Source of the DNA: Flavobacteriaceae bacterium GSB9 | GTDB taxonomy: Bacteria > Bacteroidota > Bacteroidia > Flavobacteriales > Flavobacteriaceae | Reading direction: 5' to 3' | Length of the DNA stretch: 64,000 nt | Assembly: GCA_022749295.1 (NCBI GenBank) | Contig: CP062007.1 | Location: forward strand, 434,001-498,000 | In this document: piece after piece, positions 35,385 through 44,057 of the stretch | Layout: each line of letters begins with the position of its first letter | Numbering within the stretch: position 1 is the stretch's first letter | Notes under the pieces: generated by a model | The model's database searches: none | Told to the model about the DNA's origin: nothing | What the model saw: only the letters and a program-made list of their open reading frames with translations | Position numbers and translations under genes: made by a program

Positions 35385-37490
35385 CTATCTTACGAATGCA
35401 TTTGCCATTCCGCCGTCAACGTTAATAATGTTTCCGGTACTTTTATCTAAAATTCCTACTAAAGAAAATACACCATTGGCAATATCTTCTGGGTAGATAA
35501 TTTCGTTTAATAAGTTTCTTTTAGCGTAGTGTGCTGGAAGTTCTTCAACGGTAATGCCATAAGCTTTGGCACGGCCTTCAGCCCAAGCACCTTCCCAAAT
35601 TTTACTTCCTACAATAACACCGTCTGGGTTTACTACATTTACGCGGATTTTATCTTTTGCCAATTCAGCAGCCAATAAACGCGACATATGTTGTTGTGCA
35701 GCTTTAGCTGTACCGTACCCCACGTTGTTAGGCCCTGAAACCAATCCGTTCTTACTGGCAATACTAATAAAGTTTCCACCAAGGTTTTGCTTACGCATTA
35801 CTTCTACGCCTGCTTTTGCCAATTCAAACTGACCTTTAACCAATACATCTTGAAGCAGATCCCAATCTTTTTGGGTAGTTTCTTCAATTGGTTTGGAAAT
35901 GGCCAATCCGGCGCTATGTACAATAATGTCTATGCCACCAAATTCAACACAAGCTTTTTTATAAGCATTAACGATAGATTCGTAATTGGTAACGTCGCAT
36001 ACCACATAAGTAGAGACATCGCGCTTGTAAGTGGCGTGCGCTTCTTTTAAGCTGTCTTCATTAATATCTGTCAAAACAATATTAGCACCTTCAGCAGCCA
36101 ATTTATCGGCAATAGCTTTACCAATACCGCCACCAGCTCCAGTAACTAAGGCTACTTTACGAGATAATGGTTGCTCTTTTGGCATACGTTGTAATTTGGC
36201 TTCTTCCAATAACCAATATTCAATATCAAAAGCTTCTTGTCTTGGTAAAGAAGTGTACGCTGAGATTGCTTCGGCACCACGCATTACATTGATGGCATTG
36301 ATGTAAAACTCACTGGCAACACGTGTTGTTTGCTTGTTTTTGGCAAAACTGAACATACCAACACCAGGATAAATAATGATTACTGGGTTAGGGTCGCGCA
36401 TTGCAGGACTGTTGTCTCTTTTGCAAGTATTATAATAATCTGCGTATTCTTGTCTGTATTGTTCAAAAGCGGGTTCTAGTTTTTTAAGAACAGCTTCAGC
36501 ATCTGATAAATCTTCATTCGCATCTAAAGTTAAAACTAAAGGTTGAATTTTAGTACGTAAGAAGTGATCTGGGCAAGAGGTTCCCATTGGGGCCAATCTT
36601 TCCAAATCATTACTGTTTATGTACTCCATAACCACATCGGTATCAGAAAAGTGACCAATCATTTGGTTTTCAGAAGAACAAAGTCCTCTTAACAACGGCA
36701 TTAATTGTGCAGCTTTTTCTAAACGCTCTTCTTTTGGTAAGCTTTCCACTTTTTGACCACCAAAAACAGAACCTTTTTCAGCAATTTTTTTATCGATGTA
36801 TTCAGAAGCTTTTTCAATAACTTCTAAACTATTTATATAACATTCGTAAGAGGTATCTCCCCAAGTAAACAGACCGTGGCTTCCTAATACGATACCTCTA
36901 ATGCCTGGGTTTTCAGCTAAACATTTCTCTAATTGTAATCCTAAATCGAAACCAGGACGTTGCCATGGTACCCAGCCCATAGTATCTCCCCAAATCTCTT
37001 TGGTTACTTTTTCACTGTCTTTTGCAGCAGCAACAGCGATAAGTGCATCAGGGTGTAAGTGGTCAATATGCTTAAATGGGAGTAAACCATGCAAAGGGGT
37101 GTCGATAGACGGTGCTTTACTATCTAAATCATATATACAGTGGTTAAATAAACCTACCATACGGTCTTCATCTTCTAGACCTCCATAAACATTCTTTAAA
37201 TCACGTAATCTGTTTGTGTAAAGTCCAGCAATTCCTGAACGCGTAAGGGTCCCGATATCTCCACCAGAGCCTTTCACCCACATTACTTCAACCTCTTCGT
37301 TGGTTAAAGGGTCTTTTTCTATGGTTTTACAACTTGTATTACCACCACCATAATTAGTTATTCTTAAATCTGCTCCTAAAATATTGGAACGATATAAAAA
37401 TAAGGCTACTTGGTCGTCTCCTAAGCTTTCTGCTTTATCGTTATCCCAAAGATAATCTACGTATTTAAAGTTTTTTGTTGCTGTACTCAT
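35385..37490 (-). CDS. rhaEW: Bifunctional rhamnulose-1-phosphate aldolase / lactaldehyde dehydrogenase
   Basis: 701-residue cytoplasmic fusion. Residues about 1-415 are a class II aldolase (GNTSCK, LHGLLPFKHIDHLHPDALIA with the zinc histidines, GIVLGSHGLFTWGDT) that splits L-rhamnulose-1-phosphate. Residues about 440-700 are a short-chain dehydrogenase: glycine-rich VTGAGGGIGKAIA, and the catalytic Tyr-Lys pair in NVGYGTAKAAQQH. This matches the RhaEW proteins, in which the dehydrogenase oxidises L-lactaldehyde to lactate. The gene is transcribed alone: a strong operator and promoter stand upstream and a terminator follows. This is the clearest link between the rhamnose pathway and the polysaccharide locus regulon. 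Confidence 0.92.
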   Translation of the reverse strand: MSTATKNFKYVDYLWDNDKAESLGDDQVALFLYRSNILGADLRITNYGGGNTSCKTIEKDPLTNEEVEVMWVKGSGGDIGTLTRSGIAGLYTNRLRDLKNVYGGLEDEDRMVGLFNHCIYDLDSKAPSIDTPLHGLLPFKHIDHLHPDALIAVAAAKDSEKVTKEIWGDTMGWVPWQRPGFDLGLQLEKCLAENPGIRGIVLGSHGLFTWGDTSYECYINSLEVIEKASEYIDKKIAEKGSVFGGQKVESLPKEERLEKAAQLMPLLRGLCSSENQMIGHFSDTDVVMEYINSNDLERLAPMGTSCPDHFLRTKIQPLVLTLDANEDLSDAEAVLKKLEPAFEQYRQEYADYYNTCKRDNSPAMRDPNPVIIIYPGVGMFSFAKNKQTTRVASEFYINAINVMRGAEAISAYTSLPRQEAFDIEYWLLEEAKLQRMPKEQPLSRKVALVTGAGGGIGKAIADKLAAEGANIVLTDINEDSLKEAHATYKRDVSTYVVCDVTNYESIVNAYKKACVEFGGIDIIVHSAGLAISKPIEETTQKDWDLLQDVLVKGQFELAKAGVEVMRKQNLGGNFISIASKNGLVSGPNNVGYGTAKAAQQHMSRLLAAELAKDKIRVNVVNPDGVIVGSKIWEGAWAEGRAKAYGITVEELPAHYAKRNLLNEIIYPEDIANGVFSLVGILDKSTGNIINVDGGMANAFVR

Positions 37491-37513
37491 GTTATTTTTA
37501 AAAAGTTATTCTA

Positions 37514-37559
37514 CAAATATATATTAAGGTTAAAACGATTCTATCCTGTACTGTACTGT
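37514..37559 (-). promoter_or_regulatory. Operator plus -7 box for rhaEW
   Basis: On the minus strand, ACAGTACA-GT-ACAGGATA (37559-37542) is followed after exactly 20 bp by TATATTTG (37521-37514), a perfect Bacteroidetes -7 box. This is the same architecture as in front of susC and GH105. Confidence 0.78.
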
Positions 37560-37833
37560 AATTTTTACTTTCTGTAGTTTAATTGTTTTTTCTTTAAAAT
37601 GCATGCGAGCAAAGTTACAAAAAATAGCAGTTTATGCTATGGTTAATCGTTTAAATAAATAAGTTTTTAGAAAATTAAAAAGGTGCTTCATATTGGTTTT
37701 GATAAGGGAAAAAAATTAAGTTGTAGGGAAACAGATGTTTGAGAGAAAAAGTTTCTGAATTTTAGCTATTGCAATTTTATAAGGTTGGGATATTTACTTG
37801 TATTTTAATAGATGGTTCCAATATAGCCTAAAC
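37560..37833. other. AT-rich spacer between rhaEW promoter and mlaD
   Basis: The rest of the 343-bp gap (37491-37833). I see no gene, repeat or clear hairpin terminator in it. It contains the 3' region of the leftward mlaEFD unit. Confidence 0.5.
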
Positions 37834-38814
37834 TCAATTATTTTTTTGTTTTTTTTCCAATTTCCTGAAATATCTACGCGTTAAAAAATTATGTTTTAAG
37901 GCTTCCATGTTTTGGTTGAACTTATGGCTTCCATCATTAATGTTTTTCATGGTTTGCTCAAGGGTTTTTACAAAATCCTCATCTTTAAAAAGGTATTCTA
38001 CTGCACCATTACCGTTTTTATAATTGGTTATTGTTTCGTTTAAATTGTTAATTACCGTTTTTATATCATTAGTTGAGGTTTCAAGATTGGTTAGCACAAC
38101 GCTTACTTTTTGGGCTTCTATAGAATCGTTAAGTAATTTGCCTGCAACACTTTCGTTAAAATTGATGGAATCAATAATAGAATTCAAACTTTTCATAGCT
38201 TTATTGGCCTCAATGCTCATAATCCTCAATTGAATAACGGTTTGCTTAAGGTTGTGGGATACAATGGTGTCGTTTATAAGCATGCCAAAAGTGCCTTGGC
38301 TGTTAGACATGGCATCTGCTATTTTGAGTAATTTGGCTGTTAATAAAGCAGCATTTTCGTTGGTTACATTTAAGGTGCTTAGCATTTCCCCAGTTCCAAT
38401 TTTGGTATAGGTTTCAATAATGTCGCCAGAAGAAATAGTTTCGGCATCACCTTTGCCCGGTATGATGTTTACGATCATGTTACCAACCAAACCATCGGTA
38501 CTGATGGTTGCGATAGCATCCTTTTTTATATGTTCTACCATTTTTTCTTCAATGACCATATTAACACTAATGGTAGAATCGTTTAACATTGAAATATTTT
38601 TTACCGTACCGATGTTTATACCAGAGTACCGAACATTGTTACCTTGCATTAGGCCGTTAACGTTTCTGAAATTGGCACTAATTGAAAATGTTTTTGCAAA
38701 CATGTTTTGACGATTGCCAATTAAATATATCGCAACTATAAATAGGGTTAGGCTTGCGACGACAAAAATGCCCAACCTAAGTTTGTGATTGCTTGTATTT
38801 TTCATAACGCTCAT
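37834..38814 (-). CDS. mlaD: MlaD-like MCE-domain protein
   Basis: 326-residue periplasmic lipid-binding subunit of an Mla-type ABC system that moves phospholipids between the membranes. One N-terminal transmembrane helix (about 12-33) is followed by a single MCE domain (about 38-120: FRNVNGLMQGNNVRYSGINIGTV, DGLVGNMIVNI). A long helical tail (about 150-326) is rich in heptad-like patterns, as expected for the coil that lengthens MCE tubes. It is the third gene of an MlaE-MlaF-MlaD unit with 2- and 7-bp gaps. The import or export direction cannot be told from the sequence. Confidence 0.88.
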   Translation of the reverse strand: MSVMKNTSNHKLRLGIFVVASLTLFIVAIYLIGNRQNMFAKTFSISANFRNVNGLMQGNNVRYSGINIGTVKNISMLNDSTISVNMVIEEKMVEHIKKDAIATISTDGLVGNMIVNIIPGKGDAETISSGDIIETYTKIGTGEMLSTLNVTNENAALLTAKLLKIADAMSNSQGTFGMLINDTIVSHNLKQTVIQLRIMSIEANKAMKSLNSIIDSINFNESVAGKLLNDSIEAQKVSVVLTNLETSTNDIKTVINNLNETITNYKNGNGAVEYLFKDEDFVKTLEQTMKNINDGSHKFNQNMEALKHNFLTRRYFRKLEKKQKNN

Positions 38815-38816
38815 AT

Positions 38817-39596
38817 TTATTTGAAGAATGCTTTTACTTTTTCGTCATTTGATGCCTTTAGGGTTACAAATGTACCTTCTGCGTAATTAATGCCATCAAC
38901 GAGTAGAATGATACGCTCAGATACTACGCGTGCACAATCTACATCGTGCGTAATAATGAGCGAAGATGTTTTATACTGTTGTTGTATGCGCCGCATGAGT
39001 TCAATGATTTCTTTTGATGTTATGGGGTCTAATCCGCTTGTAGGTTCATCATATAAAATGATTTTAGGTTTTAAAATCAGAGTTCTTGCTAATGCCACAC
39101 GTCTTTGCATGCCTCCGGATAATTCGGCAGGCATTAAATCTATAGTATTGGCTAATCCAACATTATCCAGAGCTTCAAGAACCAAAGGCGTTGTGTCGGT
39201 AATAGTTCCAAATTTGTGTTTATGCCGTCTTAAAGGAAATTCTAAATTTTCCCTGACGGTCATAGAATCATACAATGCACTGCCTTGAAACAGAAAGCCA
39301 ATTTCTGTTCGTAGTTTATCCAGTTCTATTTGGTTTAAGGTATTGATATCTTTTCCCATAACATTTATTGAACCAGAGTCGGGCGCGATCAAGCCCACCA
39401 TACATTTAATCATTACAGATTTGCCACAACCGGATTTTCCCATGATAACCAGGTTTTCACCTTCAAAAAGTTGAAGATTGAATCCGTTTAAAACATGATT
39501 GTTACCAAAAGACTTTTTTAAATCTTTGATTTCAAGAATAGGCTGCCTATTGTCCGCTTTTTTTGTTTCGTTCGATATGCCAAAAGGTGTTTTCAT
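38817..39596 (-). CDS. mlaF: MlaF-like ABC transporter ATPase
   Basis: 259-residue ATPase energising the MlaE/MlaD lipid transporter. All nucleotide-binding motifs are present: Walker A MGKSGCGKSVMIK (about residue 53), the Q-loop near FLFQGSALYD, signature LSGGMQRRVALAR, Walker B KIILYDEPTSGLD, and the switch histidine in IITHDVD. It starts 7 bp after mlaE and ends 2 bp before mlaD. The short N-terminal extension before ILEIKDLKKSFG is not conserved in the family. Normal length. Confidence 0.93.
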   Translation of the reverse strand: MKTPFGISNETKKADNRQPILEIKDLKKSFGNNHVLNGFNLQLFEGENLVIMGKSGCGKSVMIKCMVGLIAPDSGSINVMGKDINTLNQIELDKLRTEIGFLFQGSALYDSMTVRENLEFPLRRHKHKFGTITDTTPLVLEALDNVGLANTIDLMPAELSGGMQRRVALARTLILKPKIILYDEPTSGLDPITSKEIIELMRRIQQQYKTSSLIITHDVDCARVVSERIILLVDGINYAEGTFVTLKASNDEKVKAFFK

Positions 39597-39603
39597 TTTT
39601 AAT

Positions 39604-40368
39604 TCAAAAAAATAAGTCGGTAATAAATACGGCTATAAAATCGATGATAAATAGTAGCATAGATGAAAAAACTACGGCTGAGTTAGCCGCTAAGCCAACG
39701 CCTACCGTTCCTTTTTCGCAGTAATACCCTTTAAAGCATCCCACCAAACCAATTGCAAAACCGAAAAAAAAGGTTTTTATGGTAGCAGGAATAATATCAC
39801 CAAATTCTAAGGCGTTAAAAACCTTGTTAAAATACAGCAGAAAAGACACATCGCCTTTTAGGTTTTCAATAATATATGAGCCATAAAGCGCTATGGCATC
39901 ACCTAAAATCACTAAAACGGGAAGCATTAAAGTAGCAGCCAGTACTCTGGTAACGACAAGGAATTTAAACGGATTGGTACCTGAAACTTCCATGGCGTCA
40001 ATTTGTTCTGTAACACGCATAGATCCTAATTCTGCCCCAATTCCAGAAGCGATGCGCCCCGCAAATGTTAAAGCTATAATTACTGGTCCAATTTCTCTAA
40101 TAATGGAAATGCTAACCATAGAGGGCATCCACGATTCGGCTCCAAATTCTTCTAGCGTAGGTCTTGTTTGCAATGTAATTACCAACCCTATAATAAAGCC
40201 GGTTACACCAACGAGTAAAACAGACCGGTAACCTACATTATAACACTGTTTTAGTAATTCGTTAAACTCAAAAGGTTTGTTAAAAAGCTCTTTAAGAAAC
40301 CGTCTTGTAAAATATGCTAGTTCGCCAATTTCAGAGAAAAAAGACTTTATTTTTAATGCGCTTAGCAT
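39604..40368 (-). CDS. mlaE: MlaE-like permease
   Basis: 254-residue inner-membrane permease of the MlaE/YrbE family. It has five to six hydrophobic helices and the family stretches GFIIGLVITLQTRP, ISIIREIGPVIIALTFAGRIASGIGAELGSMRVTEQIDAMEVSG (the coupling region that contacts the ATPase) and GCFKGYYCEKGTVGVGLAANSAVV. It is the first gene of the mlaEFD unit. An FNR/CRP-like palindrome lies about 50 bp upstream, shared with the divergent coiled-coil gene at 40536. Confidence 0.93.
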   Translation of the reverse strand: MLSALKIKSFFSEIGELAYFTRRFLKELFNKPFEFNELLKQCYNVGYRSVLLVGVTGFIIGLVITLQTRPTLEEFGAESWMPSMVSISIIREIGPVIIALTFAGRIASGIGAELGSMRVTEQIDAMEVSGTNPFKFLVVTRVLAATLMLPVLVILGDAIALYGSYIIENLKGDVSFLLYFNKVFNALEFGDIIPATIKTFFFGFAIGLVGCFKGYYCEKGTVGVGLAANSAVVFSSMLLFIIDFIAVFITDLFF

Positions 40369-40416
40369 GACATATTGTTATGAATTTAAAGTTATTACAG
40401 TGTTTGTTTATATAAA

Positions 40417-40430
40417 ATGATTAAAATCAT
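40417..40430. promoter_or_regulatory. FNR/CRP-like palindrome between mlaE and coiled-coil gene
   Basis: ATGATTAAAATCAT contains TGAT-N4-ATCA, the core recognised by FNR-type members of the CRP family. It lies in the 167-bp divergent intergenic region. A second such box lies at 43550-43569. Functional use is inference. Confidence 0.45.
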
Positions 40431-40535
40431 GTCTTTTTCGGTTTATTTCAAGCCGGGGCTATTGAAAACTGATAAAAGTCATTGTGCAAGCCTTATTTTG
40501 TTCCGATATTTAATAGAACTATAAATTTAAGCGTC

Positions 40536-41135
40536 ATGAAAAACAAGGATATTCATTTTGTCGATAAGGTTATAGAGGCCCTTAAAAGATCGGCAACAGA
40601 ACTTGAAGAGTTTCAGGTGCAAGCCGCTTTGGGAAAAGCAGAAGCTCAAGATAAATATGAGGAGGTTAAGAAAAAATTCAACCAATTTATTCACGATAGC
40701 GAGTTTAAGGTCAAGGATGTGAAAGCAAAAATTGAAGAATTACACACAAAATTTGACGAACTTCGCGTGCAATTAGCATTAGGAAAAGCAGAGACCAAAG
40801 AGGTTTTTAAAAAACAAAAAAAACAGTTGCTCTCAATATTACATGATATTGAAGTAAAGATAAAAACTAATGAAACTTTAAATAGAATGTATGCATTAAC
40901 GCTAATTGAAATAGAACAATTTAAAATACAACTGGAGATTTTAGAACAAAAATTCAAGAAAGATAAGTCTGAAGCAAAATCGGCCTTTGAACGAGGAAAA
41001 AAGGATTTTAATTCGTTTATCGATAAGCTTAGAGGAAAATACGCCCCAAAAAAGGAGGAAACCCAACTGGAACATTTCCAAAATGAGATTTCAGAAGCTT
41101 TTGGCCACTTTAAAAAAGCATTTTCTAAACCTTGA
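40536..41135 (+). CDS. Coiled-coil protein of unknown function
   Basis: 199-residue soluble, highly charged, almost wholly helical protein. I start at the ATG at 40536 rather than a GTG 54 bp upstream, because the extra residues look non-coding. It contains three approximate repeats of a pattern like EEFQVQAALGKAEAQDKYEEVKKKFNQFI (around residues 18, 55 and 130), so it arose by internal duplication. It resembles stress-response coiled-coil proteins of Bacteroidetes and cyanobacteria, but I cannot name a function. It is divergent from mlaE with a shared FNR/CRP-like box, and the neighbourhood has other stress-type genes. Confidence 0.75.
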   Translation: MKNKDIHFVDKVIEALKRSATELEEFQVQAALGKAEAQDKYEEVKKKFNQFIHDSEFKVKDVKAKIEELHTKFDELRVQLALGKAETKEVFKKQKKQLLSILHDIEVKIKTNETLNRMYALTLIEIEQFKIQLEILEQKFKKDKSEAKSAFERGKKDFNSFIDKLRGKYAPKKEETQLEHFQNEISEAFGHFKKAFSKP

Positions 41136-41197
41136 GCGTATTCTTTATTTTATAACAATAACAGTTTGCGTTATAATTACAAATGAATATTTGCACC

Positions 41198-41288
41198 CGT
41201 CATTGCGAGGAGAAATGACGAAGTAACCTTTTGAACGGGACTTCTATCGAACAGATTACTTCGGTCGCTAACTAAAATCGTAATGACG
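41198..41288. repeat. Palindromic intergenic repeat (CGTCATTGCGAGG type)
   Basis: Opens with CGTCATTGCGAGGAGAAATG and closes with the inverted GTAATGACG, with an inner inverted stretch around GAAGTAAC and GATTACTTCGG. This is the known class of short dispersed palindromes found between genes in many bacterial genomes. It lies between convergent genes and may also help termination, as a T run follows at 41289. Confidence 0.7.
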
Positions 41289-41338
41289 TTTTTTTATGCA
41301 ATTTTTTATTGATTTACTTATCTGTCAATCAGTAAAAA

Positions 41339-43054
41339 TTAATAGTCATAATCACCTTTTTTGATGTTGTTCAACATTCCAAAAGCTAAAATTATCGCTA
41401 TTAAAAAGCTTATTATACCCAATAATGAAATGCCTTTCCAAAGAGGACGTATTTGGAAAATAATAAACAACGAAGCTCCTATAACAAGAGCTCCCACAAT
41501 GAACGCTGTAATTAATTGTTTTGTTATGCGTTGCAAGGTATGTACAACGGGGTCTATCCCTTTGTGGGTTATGTCAACCTTTATTTTTCCAGAATTAATT
41601 TTCCGGATGGCATTTTGTAAATCCTGGGGTAGGTCTTCGATATAATCGGTAAACTCTACAATAGAATTAATAACTTTTGTGCCTATTTTTATGGGATTGT
41701 ATTTTTTAGTAGCACTCTTTTTTAGGTAAGGTTTTACAATATCGAACTGCTCTAATGTCGGGTCTAGCTTCTCGATAACACCCTCGATGGTTACCAAAGA
41801 CCGGGCAAATAGGAAAAAATAAGTAGGCACCATTAAACCGTGTGCTATAATAATGTCTTTTAGTTCTAACAAAACGGTGCTCATTTCATTTTTATGGATA
41901 TCCCGAACATAATATTTTTCAACAAACTCGTTGATGTCAAATTCCAAATCCCTTCTATTAACAATGGGGGCGTTGTTAGATAGCAATTGTAGCGCCTTAA
42001 TTATTTTTTTTACGTCTTTATTGGTTATAGCTATAAATAATTTGCCAAATATGGTTATATCCCTAGGAAGCATACTGCCCATCATACCAAAGTCTAAATA
42101 GCAAATATGGTTGTTTGGGAGCACTAATATATTTCCAGGATGGGGGTCTGCGTGAAAGAAACCATACTCAAAAACCTGTTTAAAGTAACTTATGCTTAAC
42201 CTTCGGGCTATAACTTTTGTATCTATATTTTTAGACTTTAGCTCGTCCGTTCTATCTATTTTAATACCAGAAACAAACTCTAAAGCCAATACTTTTGGGG
42301 TTGTAAATTGTTGATATACTTTTGGAGCTTGAGCAAACTGTTCTAAAGAATGGTCTTTAGCTAAGTTATTATAGAACCGTTGTACGTTGATCGACTCGTG
42401 AATAAAATCAAGTTCTTTTAAAAGTGAAGCTTCAAAATTTTTAACCAGACCAACGGGGTCAAAACTTTTTAAGGACGGTATTCTGTGTTCTAGAACATGT
42501 GCAATTTTGTACATTACCTTAATATCTTCAATAATGATATCATAAATACCAGCCCGTTGAATTTTTAGAGCAATACGTTTACCGGAATGTAAAGTAACTT
42601 TATGAACTTGTGCCATGGAGGCAGAAGCAAAAGGGTTTGGCTCGAACCATGCGAATAGGTTTTCAACTTTACCATTTAATTCGGTTTCAACAACTTGTTT
42701 GGCTTCATTTTCGCTCATGGGTGGAACGTTATCCTGAAGCTTTTCTAATTCAAAAGTTAATTCTAAGGGCACAAGGTCTGGTCTATTGCTTAAAATCTGG
42801 CCAAACTTTATAAAAGTAGGCCCAAGTTCTTCGCAAACCAACCTCATTTTGGCCCATTTGCTATATTTAGCAACTCGTTTTTTGGTAGCATTTGGAATAA
42901 ATTTTTGAATAAAGGCGTAGTGTCTGTTTTCCTCAAGGTATTGCACCAAATCATCAAATCCGTATTTCATCAAAACTTTGAGAATTTGATTGTACCTTGA
43001 GAATGATCTATAACCCTTTACTATGTCGGTTACAATGCCCATTTTAAGCTTCAA
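41339..43054 (-). CDS. UbiB/ABC1 family atypical kinase
   Basis: 571-residue protein of the AarF/UbiB/ABC1 family, ATP-dependent protein-kinase-like proteins tied to quinone synthesis and membrane lipid homeostasis. Seen motifs: the KxGQ-type segment FIKFGQILSNRPDLVP (about residue 80), alanine-rich ASMAQVHKVTLHSG, catalytic FFHADPHPGNIL and metal-binding LDFGMMG. Two C-terminal transmembrane helices (about 510-565) follow. It overlaps the start of the preceding small coiled-coil gene by 11 bp, so the two are co-translated. The precise client is unknown. Confidence 0.9.
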   Translation of the reverse strand: MKLKMGIVTDIVKGYRSFSRYNQILKVLMKYGFDDLVQYLEENRHYAFIQKFIPNATKKRVAKYSKWAKMRLVCEELGPTFIKFGQILSNRPDLVPLELTFELEKLQDNVPPMSENEAKQVVETELNGKVENLFAWFEPNPFASASMAQVHKVTLHSGKRIALKIQRAGIYDIIIEDIKVMYKIAHVLEHRIPSLKSFDPVGLVKNFEASLLKELDFIHESINVQRFYNNLAKDHSLEQFAQAPKVYQQFTTPKVLALEFVSGIKIDRTDELKSKNIDTKVIARRLSISYFKQVFEYGFFHADPHPGNILVLPNNHICYLDFGMMGSMLPRDITIFGKLFIAITNKDVKKIIKALQLLSNNAPIVNRRDLEFDINEFVEKYYVRDIHKNEMSTVLLELKDIIIAHGLMVPTYFFLFARSLVTIEGVIEKLDPTLEQFDIVKPYLKKSATKKYNPIKIGTKVINSIVEFTDYIEDLPQDLQNAIRKINSGKIKVDITHKGIDPVVHTLQRITKQLITAFIVGALVIGASLFIIFQIRPLWKGISLLGIISFLIAIILAFGMLNNIKKGDYDY

Positions 43055-43412
43055 GTTTGTTAAGTCTAGCTTCTAGTAATGCAACAGTTTTATCCAGCTT
43101 TTCAATTTTTTCGTTGAGCGCTTTAATTTCATCTAGATGGGCTATATTTATTTTTTTATAGAATTTAGCCACTAATTCTTCTATTTTTTGGTCGAGTTCC
43201 ACTTTAAGTTCATGGGTTTTTAAAAGCACTTTGTCTATAAACTCCAGTTCGTTCCCGTTTTCGTCAAGTTGGGTTTCGGCCATGGCTTTATTTATGTTTT
43301 CCATACCCTTTTCAGAAAAATCATTTAGTTTTTCTAAGAATTTTGTATCTCTGGCTAAAACATAAATACTGGAACTTAACGTGAGCAACTCTATTATGGT
43401 TTTAGTTTTCAT
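43044..43412 (-). CDS. Small phasin-like coiled-coil protein
   Basis: 122-residue protein with a short hydrophobic N-terminus (IIELLTLSSSIYVLA) and a long amphipathic coiled coil (about 85-122, KALNEKIEKLDKTVALLEARLNKLEA). It resembles the small helical proteins often placed before ABC1 kinases, some of which are annotated as phasin-like. It overlaps the kinase gene by 11 bp. No enzyme motif is seen. It probably binds membrane or granule surfaces or helps its kinase neighbour (inference). Confidence 0.65.
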   Translation of the reverse strand: MKTKTIIELLTLSSSIYVLARDTKFLEKLNDFSEKGMENINKAMAETQLDENGNELEFIDKVLLKTHELKVELDQKIEELVAKFYKKINIAHLDEIKALNEKIEKLDKTVALLEARLNKLEA

Positions 43413-43549
43413 GTCTTTTATTTTTAGTGGGTTGTATTCAAAAAAAGAATAGTGTTTACGCTGAATATTAATGTTGATGGCAAAAACGGTTAACGTTTAT
43501 TTAGTACATACTGTTGCTGTATTAAAAATATTAACAATTTTGCGTATTT

Positions 43550-43569
43550 AACATGATATATATCATGTT
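43550..43569. promoter_or_regulatory. Perfect 20-bp palindrome, FNR/CRP-like
   Basis: AACATGATATATATCATGTT is a perfect inverted repeat with TGAT-N4-ATCA at its core. It lies in the divergent region between the phasin-like/UbiB unit and the CBS gene, 56 bp before the CBS start. Its placement and symmetry fit a dimeric CRP/FNR-family regulator. Confidence 0.55.
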
Positions 43570-43624
43570 AATTTTGAGCCTAATAAGTTAATTTTAAGTG
43601 TTTGATAGAGAAAAATTTTAGGTC

Positions 43625-44032
43625 ATGGAAACCAATTCTATAAAATCAATAATGACGCAAGATGTGGTAACGGTGTCGCCAGATCAAAAGCTACTGGATG
43701 TAAAACATATTTATGAAAAAAGGAAATGGCATCACCATATTCCTGTTTTAGAAAATGAAAAATTAGTCGGCATGGTTAGTTTAATAGATTTTATGTACAA
43801 CATTGTAGGTGCTGGCATTGATGATGGCCATGAGGTGTATAGAAAACTAACAGTAAAAGATATCATGACTACAAAACCGTTTTATTTAACCACAAGTTCA
43901 AGTGTTGAAGATGCCGCTAAAGTATTGTCGACTGAGTATTATCATGCCATTCCTATTTTAGAGAATACTAAGTTGGTTGGAATTGTTTCTACTGCAGATA
44001 TCATTAATTATTATCTTAAAAAAACCGTTTAA
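43625..44032 (+). CDS. CBS-domain pair protein
   Basis: 135-residue soluble protein made of two CBS domains (about 8-65 and 72-133), each with the usual start IMTQDVVTVSP / IMTTKPFYLTT and end VGMVSLIDFM / VGIVSTADII. CBS pairs sense adenosine nucleotides and often respond to energy or stress state. There is no attached enzyme domain. It is followed after 25 bp by the L,D-transpeptidase gene and probably co-transcribed. The 20-bp palindrome upstream suggests control by an FNR/CRP-type protein. Confidence 0.88.
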   Translation: METNSIKSIMTQDVVTVSPDQKLLDVKHIYEKRKWHHHIPVLENEKLVGMVSLIDFMYNIVGAGIDDGHEVYRKLTVKDIMTTKPFYLTTSSSVEDAAKVLSTEYYHAIPILENTKLVGIVSTADIINYYLKKTV

Positions 44033-44057
44033 GAGCTATTGGTAAACTACTGATAAA

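Noticed and set aside
41198-41288. Considered as an insertion-sequence remnant
   Set aside because: No transposase and the size is too small; it matches the short dispersed palindrome class instead.
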